The position numbers were made by a program, and so were the translations under genes. Shown here piece by piece: positions 54,975-62,320 of a DNA stretch of 64,000 nucleotides (its first letter is position 1; every line of letters begins with the position of its first letter). The DNA is taken from positions 143,057 through 207,056 of the forward strand of contig NZ_BDHH01000008.1 in NCBI RefSeq assembly GCF_001748365.1. The letters are read 5' to 3'. The notes below the pieces were generated by a model. It did no database searches, was not told the DNA's origin, and worked only from the letters and a program-made list of their open reading frames with translations. The DNA is from Fusibacter sp. 3D3 (GTDB lineage: Bacteria > Bacillota > Clostridia > Peptostreptococcales > Acidaminobacteraceae).

Positions 54975-57089
54975 ATGAATAAAGATATTCTATTACAATT
55001 CTTTAAGGCAAATAGTGAAAAAGCCTTTGTAGAAATGGATTTAGTGGAGCAAATGAATATTCCCAAAGAAGATATACCGCTCATGTTTACTTACCTTGAG
55101 GAAATGGTAGTGGATGCAAAACTCATTAAAACTAAAAAAGGCAAATTTGCTTTGCCTGAATTTTTTCAAATATATGTAGGCAAAATTCAGATGACTGCAA
55201 AAGGCTTTGGATTCGCCATTATTGAGAGTGTTGAGATGAAAGATGTCTTTGTACCTTCAAGTGCCCTATTTGGTGCGATGAATGGCGATAAAGTCATGCT
55301 CAAACTCACTAAAATGGGTGGCCCCGATAAGAAGAGCGAAGGTGAAGTGATCAAGATCGTTGAACGCTCTAATACAGTGATCGTGGGCACGTATGAAGAA
55401 AGCAAGAATTTTGGTTTCGTGGTGCCAGATGATCAGAGGATCAGAAGCGATATCTTCATCTCACGCAACAATGCGCTTGGCGCTAAACAAGGCGATAAAG
55501 TCGTCGTTGAAATATCCAAATGGCCAGAAGATCGACGCAATCCAGAAGGTAAAATCACTGAGATTTTAGGTCAAGTGGGCGAGCCTGGTGTGGATATTTT
55601 ATCCATCATCCGAACTTATAAACTGCCAGAAGTTTTTAACACGAAAGTGCTTCAAGAGGCAGAGAACATCCCCATTGAAGTGGAAGAAAATGAAATCAAA
55701 AAGCGAGAGGATTTCAGGGACTATAAGGTTGTCACGATTGATGGTAAAGATGCCAAGGATTTAGATGATGCGGTTCATGTGATTAAGCTGCCTAATGGCA
55801 ACTATGAGCTCGGCGTGCATATTGCTGACGTGACTTATTATGTAAAAGAACACTCTAAAATCGATAAAGAGGCACTCAGACGTGCAACGAGTGTTTACCT
55901 GCTCAATCGTGTGATCCCGATGCTGCCTGAGAGACTTTCCAATGGCATCTGTAGTTTGAATCCGCAACTCAATCGTTTGACCATGTCTTGTGTCATGGAG
56001 ATCGATTCAAACGGGGACATCGTCAATCACAAGATTTGTGAATCGGTGATCAAAACAGTGGAACGCATGAATTATGATGATGTATCGGATATTGTAGAGG
56101 GCAAAATTTCTCACGAACTCAAAGAGAAATACGGCGATCTCTTCGGTGAATTTGAAACCATGAAAGAACTTTCTCTCATTTTGAAAAAGAGGCGCAATAG
56201 ACGTGGCGCAATAGATTTTGATTTTGCAGAATCTAAAATTCAGCTTGATGGTGAAGGCAAACCGATATTTGTAGGCAAATTAGAGCGCCGAATTGGACAT
56301 AAAATTATAGAAGAATTCATGCTTGCGGCTAATGAAACGGTTGCAGAGCATATGTTCTGGCTTGAACTGCCCTTTGTATATCGTATTCATGAAATCCCAA
56401 ATGAAGAAAAAATTGAAGCACTTAATAAATTCTTGCATAACTTTGGCAAAAAAGTTAAGGGGAGTGCAGAAGATTTACATCCAAAGGCAATTCAGCAGAT
56501 GTTAACCGAAGTGAAAGGCAGTCCTGAGGAACATGTGATCAGTAAATTGACGCTTAGATCTTTAAAACAGGCGCGATACTCGCCTAATAATGATGGCCAT
56601 TTTGGTCTTGCAGCGAAGTACTATTGTCACTTCACATCGCCGATTAGACGCTACCCAGATTTACAGATCCACCGGATTATAAGAGATCTGCTACAGGGAA
56701 GGCTAAATGGTGATCGCATCAAAGCTCTAAGAGCAATCGTGGATGAGGTATCCTTACAGAGTTCCGAGAAAGAGCGTACTGCTGAACTGGCTGAGCGCGA
56801 TGTAGATGATATGAAAAAAGCGGAATACATGATGGATCATATCGGTGAGCATTTTACAGGGCTTATTTCAACGATCACTTCTTTTGGGATGTTTATTGAA
56901 CTGGAGAATACCATTGAGGGTTTAGTGAGAATGGAAAACTTGGATGATGATTATTATGTATACGATGAAGAGCATATGCAACTGATCGGTGAACGGACTA
57001 AGAATGTCTATAAACTGGGACAAACCGTTGAAGTTGAAGTCATCAAGGCAGATGCAACGCTCAGACAAGTTGATTTCGATTTGGTGTAA
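54975..57089 (+). CDS. rnr: Ribonuclease R
   Basis: The 704-residue exoribonuclease has an N-terminal HTH/cold-shock region and two CSD folds (IQMTAKGFGFAI). An RNB catalytic domain carries the Asp cluster in TIDGKDAKDLDDAVHV and GVHIADVTYYV, then HFTSPIRRYPDLQIHR. A C-terminal S1 domain includes GLISTITSFGMFIELEN. It degrades structured RNA 3' to 5'. No lysine-rich tail follows the S1 domain, so the C-terminus is shorter than in E. coli. RBS AAGGAGG lies 7-8 nt upstream, and TATAAT is at about 54943. No smpB or tmRNA gene follows. Confidence 0.95.
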   Translation: MNKDILLQFFKANSEKAFVEMDLVEQMNIPKEDIPLMFTYLEEMVVDAKLIKTKKGKFALPEFFQIYVGKIQMTAKGFGFAIIESVEMKDVFVPSSALFGAMNGDKVMLKLTKMGGPDKKSEGEVIKIVERSNTVIVGTYEESKNFGFVVPDDQRIRSDIFISRNNALGAKQGDKVVVEISKWPEDRRNPEGKITEILGQVGEPGVDILSIIRTYKLPEVFNTKVLQEAENIPIEVEENEIKKREDFRDYKVVTIDGKDAKDLDDAVHVIKLPNGNYELGVHIADVTYYVKEHSKIDKEALRRATSVYLLNRVIPMLPERLSNGICSLNPQLNRLTMSCVMEIDSNGDIVNHKICESVIKTVERMNYDDVSDIVEGKISHELKEKYGDLFGEFETMKELSLILKKRRNRRGAIDFDFAESKIQLDGEGKPIFVGKLERRIGHKIIEEFMLAANETVAEHMFWLELPFVYRIHEIPNEEKIEALNKFLHNFGKKVKGSAEDLHPKAIQQMLTEVKGSPEEHVISKLTLRSLKQARYSPNNDGHFGLAAKYYCHFTSPIRRYPDLQIHRIIRDLLQGRLNGDRIKALRAIVDEVSLQSSEKERTAELAERDVDDMKKAEYMMDHIGEHFTGLISTITSFGMFIELENTIEGLVRMENLDDDYYVYDEEHMQLIGERTKNVYKLGQTVEVEVIKADATLRQVDFDLV

Positions 57090-57136
57090 GTGCCAACTTA
57101 ATTGATGTTGTAACCGTTAGGTTACTTGAATGAGAA

Positions 57137-57160
57137 GTCCCCCTCTTCTTAGGGTGGGAC
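57137..57160 (+). repeat. Hairpin resembling an IS200/IS605 end remnant
   Basis: GTCCCCCT pairs with AGGGTGGGAC (with one bulge) around CTTCTT, followed by GTATGTCAC. The pattern recalls right-end hairpins of IS200/IS605-type elements; a simple terminator is the alternative, but no U-run follows. Confidence 0.3.
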
Positions 57161-57187
57161 GTATGTCACAAGAAAAGGATAGAGAAA

Positions 57188-58009
57188 GTGATGACGCATA
57201 AGAAGTTAATTGTAAGTGATATAGATGGGACGCTTTTGAGAAGTGATAAGACCATTTCTGAAAAGACTCAAAATAAAATATTCGACTTAATCCATCAAGG
57301 GCATCTGTTTGCCATAGCCACAGGTCGGATGCACAGTGCAGGTCGCATTATAACAAAGGACCTTGATTATGATGGCTTCCTGATCTCCTGTAACGGTGCT
57401 GTGGTAAAGCATCTTAAAACAGGTGAAGTGATTCAAGCGATTGAGATACCGAAACCACTGGCAAGAGAAGTCGTGAGAATTTGTCAAAAGCATGATGCTT
57501 ATTTTCATCTTTACGAGAGTGATGTGATCCACGCAGAAAAAAATATGAATCTAGCACAAAAATATGCTGAGGGCATGAAAAAGTTGCCAGAAACCTTTCA
57601 TTTTAAGGTGGCATTTCATCCCGATTTGATGCCACTTGTGGACAATATTACGATTTATAAGATTGGCCTTTGGAGTGAGAACCCAGAGGTGTTTGAAGCG
57701 GTAATGTCCGAAATCAAGGAGATTGAGGGTCTTGAAACTTGTAAGTCCCTTGAAACTTCATTTGACGTGATGGCGAAAGGCGTCAGCAAAGCCACTGGCA
57801 TAGAGGCCATACGCAGTTACTATGGCATTCCGATTGAAGATGTCCTTGCATTTGGCGACAATGAAAACGATATGGATATGATCCAGTACGCCGGTGTGGG
57901 CGTTGCCATGAGCAACGCAACTGAAGCCTTAAAAGCGGTGGCAAATTACATCGCTATGAGTAATGATGAAGATGGGTTATTGCATGCACTGGAGGATTTG
58001 ATTGGCTAA
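57188..58009 (+). CDS. Cof-type HAD hydrolase
   Basis: The 273-residue HAD phosphatase has motif I VSDIDGTLLRSDKT, motif II FLISCNGAV, and motif III/IV KGVSKATGIEA...VLAFGDNENDMDMI. It has the C2 cap of the Cof subfamily, whose members hydrolyse sugar phosphates or FMN-like phosphates; the substrate is unknown. GTG 57188 has AAGGA 8 nt upstream; ATG 57191 is an equally plausible start. Confidence 0.9.
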   Translation: MMTHKKLIVSDIDGTLLRSDKTISEKTQNKIFDLIHQGHLFAIATGRMHSAGRIITKDLDYDGFLISCNGAVVKHLKTGEVIQAIEIPKPLAREVVRICQKHDAYFHLYESDVIHAEKNMNLAQKYAEGMKKLPETFHFKVAFHPDLMPLVDNITIYKIGLWSENPEVFEAVMSEIKEIEGLETCKSLETSFDVMAKGVSKATGIEAIRSYYGIPIEDVLAFGDNENDMDMIQYAGVGVAMSNATEALKAVANYIAMSNDEDGLLHALEDLIG

Positions 58010-58185
58010 GTTTCGAGCAAGGTTTGAATGAGATTCGGATAAGGTTTGAACATAAATTTTTGACAAATTTAAATAATCAATTAACCTTATGGTAATGTGC
58101 TTTTAATACCTCTGATGTAATATGAAGTAGAAGTTAGCAATCGTGTAAAGAGTGTTTAAGCTCTACATATTATTAGAGGTGAATT

Positions 58186-58413
58186 ATGAAAAAGACGATC
58201 GAAAATTTAGTTGTATTATCAGAACGTGCAGAGCCCGTTCGCGTTGAAACAGATGCGCTGTTAACAGCCGTTAGAACCGTGATGTGCAAGGAAAATTCAG
58301 ATGACAAATTGAGTCAAATTCCTGAAAAATGGCAAGCTCAATATCGACAACAAGTGAATGATAAGATAAGACTGATCCAAAGCAAAAGGAGAGGCAATCC
58401 TGAAATTGCATGA
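58186..58413 (+). CDS. Small conserved-looking hypothetical protein
   Basis: This 75-residue protein has a GAGGTGA ribosome binding site placed 4-5 nt before the ATG. It is predicted to be helical and charged (LTAVRTVMCKENSDDKLSQI, WQAQYRQQVNDKIRLIQS). It lacks a signal peptide or metal motif. A terminator follows closely, so it is expressed as a single gene. No family was recognised. Confidence 0.6.
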   Translation: MKKTIENLVVLSERAEPVRVETDALLTAVRTVMCKENSDDKLSQIPEKWQAQYRQQVNDKIRLIQSKRRGNPEIA

Positions 58414-58442
58414 ATCTATTAAACCCTAAATATTAAATCATT

Positions 58443-58493
58443 AAAGCCCTGTGAGACTATTCGAAATTTGAGTAGGGTCACAGGGCTTTTTTT
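58443..58493 (+). terminator. Terminator after the small protein gene
   Basis: AAGCCCTGTGA pairs with TCACAGGGCTT, followed by T7. The minus-strand gene ending at 58513 points into it, so it may work in both directions, though the U-run on that side is only 3. Confidence 0.85.
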
Positions 58494-58512
58494 GTGTGGA
58501 GTGATGATTTAT

Positions 58513-60090
58513 TTACTTATAGTAATGATAAAGATCGCGAATAAGTGAAAACTCATTTGGGTGACTGTCGTAAAGCTCTTGTAAGAGTGCTGTGTCGCCT
58601 CCATTTGCTCTTATTCTAAAAAGTTCGTCAAAAGCTTGAGATTCAAATTTAAGACTTAAATCAGCAAATGAACTGAGAAAACTATTTTTCTTTATACGAG
58701 AGAGTGCTTTATCCATGTAGAAGCCTTTAGCATGATTTTGCTGTGATGATGGTTTGCTAAAGTCAACGCGATTTCTCAGCCACTCCGCATGTGCTTCTGC
58801 TTCTAATTGGCGCATTTCTTCTTCGTATTCTTTTTGAACGACGGCAAGCTCAGTTGCTTTTGCTTTAACGCGACTATCATATTTGGCTTTTTCAAGTGAT
58901 TCTAAATAAATTTGGTATAGTTCCCAAGACGAATAGCCATTTGCACGGGCTATTTTTTGACGGTCTGCTTTGATTCTGGTAATAGTATCAAAAATATTTT
59001 GATTGATGATTTCACCAGCTTTTAAATAAACATTACATTGTTCTTCGAATAGATTTAGGTCAATTTTTGCTTTAGAGAGGGCAGCATCCATTTCAGCTTG
59101 CATTCTACTCGGTGTTCCTACTATCGCATATACTAAGTAACCTTCGGTTACTTCATAAACATTTCTAAAACTTGCTATGACTTCATATGCCAAAGGCGTT
59201 AGAATATCATTTTCATCTATTTGGATCGAACTAAAATCACTTGTGTCCCTTATATTAAAATCAACGTATAATTGGCGATCCATGTTTTTTGTGGCACGGT
59301 AGAGCGTTGAGTCTGTTCCGCCTTTGGAGTAGAGGTCTACACATTTGGTAACGGTCTCAAATACATCTTTATAACGCTTTAAATTTTCTTTGTGAGCAAG
59401 TGCGACTTCTTGAAGCATTCTGTTTAAGTTTTGATCAATTTCAATGCCATATTCACGCATTAAGCTGATTTCATAAGCTTGATTATAAAATTCACTATAA
59501 TATTGACTGTGATTTTCGTATTCTGATTCTGAACCAGATGTGCCATTTTCTAAATCAATTGCAGAAGATGCAAGGCCTGCGCTCCCTAAATCAAGGATTC
59601 CAGCAAGTGTATAAAGTTCATCAACAGCTTTTTTAAGAGGTTTGTAGGCACTGTACTTGTAAGTTTGGACAGCAGATATTATGCTTATTTTGTTACCAAA
59701 TTCGATTAACTCGGATTGATAAAATTGTAAAAAACTCATATCTAAGACGTTGTTATTATTTACTTCGTTTTCTGCAATTTTTAATTTTGTGTGTAAGCTA
59801 TTGAGTTCATCTAGGTAAATCGGTAATAAATAATCATGCTTTTCTTGCGGTGTCATGATGTTCCATTTTGCTTCAAAGGCATCTTTTTCTTCTTGACTTA
59901 CTTGCGATTCAGCAATTTTTAATTGGTTCAAGATTTCTTCTTCAGAAACAGTAACTTTTTTTTCAATTGCACGTTTCTCTGCAACAAGGGTTGGTAAGTG
60001 TTGCGCCCCAATTGCATATGTAGAGGTTGTTGCCATTAGGCATGTGATAAAGCCCATAATGATAATTTTTGAAAATCGATTCAGTTTCAT
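58513..60090 (-). CDS. Exported helical protein of unknown function
   Basis: The 525-residue precursor has an N-terminal signal peptide (FSKIIIMGFITCLMATTSTYA, cleaved after Ala near residue 26). The rest is mostly helical, with predicted coiled-coil around residues 400-450 (KAKATELAVVQKEYEEEMRQ). There is no lipobox, second membrane helix or catalytic motif that I recognise. The start is supported by AGGAGACC 6-8 nt upstream. The 5' leader carries copy B of the repeated leader element, and a minus-strand TATAAT lies at about 60233-60238. It is transcribed opposite to the CRISPR genes. No function can be assigned. Confidence 0.75.
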   Translation of the reverse strand: MKLNRFSKIIIMGFITCLMATTSTYAIGAQHLPTLVAEKRAIEKKVTVSEEEILNQLKIAESQVSQEEKDAFEAKWNIMTPQEKHDYLLPIYLDELNSLHTKLKIAENEVNNNNVLDMSFLQFYQSELIEFGNKISIISAVQTYKYSAYKPLKKAVDELYTLAGILDLGSAGLASSAIDLENGTSGSESEYENHSQYYSEFYNQAYEISLMREYGIEIDQNLNRMLQEVALAHKENLKRYKDVFETVTKCVDLYSKGGTDSTLYRATKNMDRQLYVDFNIRDTSDFSSIQIDENDILTPLAYEVIASFRNVYEVTEGYLVYAIVGTPSRMQAEMDAALSKAKIDLNLFEEQCNVYLKAGEIINQNIFDTITRIKADRQKIARANGYSSWELYQIYLESLEKAKYDSRVKAKATELAVVQKEYEEEMRQLEAEAHAEWLRNRVDFSKPSSQQNHAKGFYMDKALSRIKKNSFLSSFADLSLKFESQAFDELFRIRANGGDTALLQELYDSHPNEFSLIRDLYHYYK

Positions 60091-60120
60091 AGTTGGTCTC
60101 CTTGTAGAATTATAATATTT

Positions 60121-60216
60121 ATCAAAGCATACACTCAGTCAGCTTCGCTACCTTCGCAACCTTCGCAACCTTCGTAATCCTACCAGATTGCATTCAGCGG
60201 GAGTTTCTGAATTAGG
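60121..60216 (-). repeat. Leader repeat copy B (paired with copy A at 36734-36829)
   Basis: Read on the minus strand, this 96-nt block begins CCTAATTCAG and has the ATTCAG/CTGAAT stem around a shorter 9-nt loop. The CAATCTGGTAGGATT segment is followed by four tandem CGAAGGTTG-like units (one more than copy A), then GACTGAGT and GCTTTGAT. It ends 30 nt before the exported-protein start. Confidence 0.75.
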
Positions 60217-60320
60217 AATATGAAGTGATATTGTTATTATAGCATGTTTGATGCTTGATAAGCTAACAGGAATCTCCTGAAATATTTGAATTTAGACTAT
60301 AATTTACTCGATTTTTACAG

Positions 60321-60524
60321 ATGGGAAATAAAGGAAATACTGTTTTATTAAAACCGCAAAATCTAATTCTCCTCGTGAAAGAAGTAATTTTAGATTTACA
60401 GTGTCAACTGATTAGACATGATTTGTATAATGAGAGCATAACTTTATCAAGATTTATTGTAGAAACGAATTTTCAGCTAAAAACTATCAAATCACTACTT
60501 GCAATACATAATTTGGAAAGTTAA
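60321..60524 (+). CDS. Small ORF before the CRISPR regulator
   Basis: The 67-residue ORF starts about 18 nt after a TATAAT (60298-60303), so the leader would be only about 12 nt, with no ribosome binding site. The product is hydrophobic-to-helical (LKPQNLILLVKEVILDL, NFQLKTIKSLLAIHNL). It resembles no family I recognise. It may be a leaderless small protein or the decayed start of a regulator; the WYL gene follows after 53 nt. Confidence 0.4.
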   Translation: MGNKGNTVLLKPQNLILLVKEVILDLQCQLIRHDLYNESITLSRFIVETNFQLKTIKSLLAIHNLES

Positions 60525-60577
60525 AATAAGATAGGACGTTAGTCGCATTTGTTCATCAGGACATTGGTAGGAAGGGG

Positions 60578-61540
60578 GTGAAAATTATATCTAAAGCAAG
60601 TCGTGTGGGTAAAATTATTGAATATTTAAAACAAAGAGATCTTGTTCCAAGAAATGAATTGTCACAGTATCTGGGCGTTCATCCTAAAACGATTTCAGGT
60701 TATATTTCTGAGATCAATGAAGAAGGGCTATATTACATTGATGTGTACACAGGACCTCATGGCGGTTATAGGCTGAATAAAAGGAATTTATCTAAACAAT
60801 TGCTTATTGATCGTGAAGAATATGAAAGCCTAAGAGTCTGCAGGGAAATGATTAAAACAAGATTCAAAGAGATTTATCCGGAATTTGAAACACTGTTTTT
60901 AAAAATCACTCAAAATCATCAAGAGGAGAGTCCTTTAAATTTCATATTAAAAGCACATCAAGATAACCATGAACCAAAAGAAGAGCGAAAAAAACAGATT
61001 AAATTAAATGATGCCATTAGAAATCAAAAAAAAATTGAACTTGAATCTTACAAGCGCATAAACAATGTCCAAAAGCATTCTGAAAAACGCATTATTCATC
61101 CGTACGGGATTATCTATTACAAGTCAGCACCTTACTTGGTGGGATACTGTGAACTTCGAAATGCACTCAGAATTTTTAAATTGACTCGAATTCAAAAATT
61201 TCGAGTTCTAGAGGCATTCTTTGAAAAAAGTCATGATTATACCAATGATGAACTGCTTGAGTATTGTATTGGCATTCACAGAGGAAAGAATTATGAGGTG
61301 AAATTGAAAGTCGCATTTCCATTTGATGAAATTATTAGCGAAAAACAATGGACAAAGGATCAGAGTATTAAAAGAATCGATGATAACCATATCGAATTTA
61401 CTGGAACGCTGGAAGGTGAAGAGGAAATTATCGGGTGGTTGCTCTCTATGAAAGAATTTGTGGATGTGTTAGAACCCGAATATATCAAGAATAAGTACAG
61501 AGAAAAAATTGAAAAAATATATCAAAAACATTTTAATTAG
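60578..61540 (+). CDS. WYL domain transcriptional regulator
   Basis: The protein is about 320 residues. An N-terminal HTH (RVGKIIEYLKQRDLVPRNEL...HPKTISGYISE) precedes a WYL domain (about 165-230, HPYGIIYYKSAPYLVGYCE with R-rich ligand residues). A C-terminal WCX-like segment follows. WYL proteins bind nucleotides or nucleic acids and regulate defence systems; some repress CRISPR-Cas operons. Cas genes begin 82 nt downstream, so it is a strong candidate for the cas regulator. The start is uncertain: the GTG at 60578 abuts AAGGGGG, which would better serve a start a few nt downstream where no standard codon exists; the GTG at 60606 is an alternative. Confidence 0.85.
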   Translation: MKIISKASRVGKIIEYLKQRDLVPRNELSQYLGVHPKTISGYISEINEEGLYYIDVYTGPHGGYRLNKRNLSKQLLIDREEYESLRVCREMIKTRFKEIYPEFETLFLKITQNHQEESPLNFILKAHQDNHEPKEERKKQIKLNDAIRNQKKIELESYKRINNVQKHSEKRIIHPYGIIYYKSAPYLVGYCELRNALRIFKLTRIQKFRVLEAFFEKSHDYTNDELLEYCIGIHRGKNYEVKLKVAFPFDEIISEKQWTKDQSIKRIDDNHIEFTGTLEGEEEIIGWLLSMKEFVDVLEPEYIKNKYREKIEKIYQKHFN

Positions 61541-61566
61541 AGCCATTTTTTGTTACTTATTCGGAT

Positions 61567-61599
61567 TATAATGAGCTTAAATCAGATGAAATGATTTAA
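61567..61599 (+). promoter_or_regulatory. cas promoter with overlapping dyad, candidate WYL operator
   Basis: TATAAT at 61567-61572 is followed by a perfect 8-bp inverted repeat, TTAAATCA (61577-61584) and TGATTTAA (61592-61599), with a 7-nt spacer. The dyad would cover the transcription start near 61579. The -35 region is poor, consistent with a regulated promoter. Confidence 0.55.
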
Positions 61600-61622
61600 T
61601 CCAATAGAGAGGAGGGCAGTTA

Positions 61623-62306
61623 ATGTATTATTATGAAATTACCAATACGGTCTATCTACAGAAAGATATCCCTGCACGAGAAGTTCATGAGAAAATAGCT
61701 AAATTGATTAATCATGCTATGGAAAAAAGACCTTTTTTAGAGAATCTTCATGGCAAAAAACATGTTAAATTGTATTGTTTTGATTACCTATTTCCAAGAG
61801 AAAACGACAAAATCTACCTTAAAGGAAGAGTCTATGTCTTTAAGATGCGTACGCCAGTTAAGGAAATTGCAGAAAATTTTTCAATAGCCTTAGCCGTAAC
61901 TCAAACAGATGAAATGAAGATGTTAGGGGCAAACTTAATTCAAAAGCGGTTTAAGTTTAGTGAACCACTTTACACGGCAACGCCTGTTATCTGTACACTG
62001 GGTAAAAAATACTGGACGAGAGAAGAGGGGGTTGAAGCCTTAGAATCTAAAATCGAAAAAAATTTAGTCACAAAGTATGAGGCATTACAGGGTAAGATGC
62101 CAGAAAGAAGCGATGCTTTTATCCAATATCTTGAAATTAAAAACAAGAAAAATATCATCATACCTTATAAACAAGGTAAGCTCATTGGTCACAAACTGCT
62201 ACTTGCGTTTAATACAGATGCCCTTTCGTTAGACATGGCCTATCTGGCGTATACGACTGGTATCTTAGAAAAATCATCATCAATTGGTGCCGGATTTTGC
62301 ATATAG
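61623..62306 (+). CDS. cas6: CRISPR-associated endoribonuclease Cas6
   Basis: The 227-residue protein has the double-ferredoxin-like Cas6 build. Its C-terminal glycine-rich region reads LLAFNTDALSLDMAYLAYT and then TGILEKSSSIGAGFCI, matching the family G-loop near the end. An N-terminal His (LINHAMEKRPF) is a possible catalytic residue. It cuts pre-crRNA within repeats and stays bound to the handle. RBS GAGGAGGG precedes the ATG. It is the first cas gene after the WYL regulator, and a large cas8-like gene follows 15 nt later, as in type I-B loci. Confidence 0.88.
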   Translation: MYYYEITNTVYLQKDIPAREVHEKIAKLINHAMEKRPFLENLHGKKHVKLYCFDYLFPRENDKIYLKGRVYVFKMRTPVKEIAENFSIALAVTQTDEMKMLGANLIQKRFKFSEPLYTATPVICTLGKKYWTREEGVEALESKIEKNLVTKYEALQGKMPERSDAFIQYLEIKNKKNIIIPYKQGKLIGHKLLLAFNTDALSLDMAYLAYTTGILEKSSSIGAGFCI

Positions 62307-62320
62307 AGGGGGGTGAGTAA

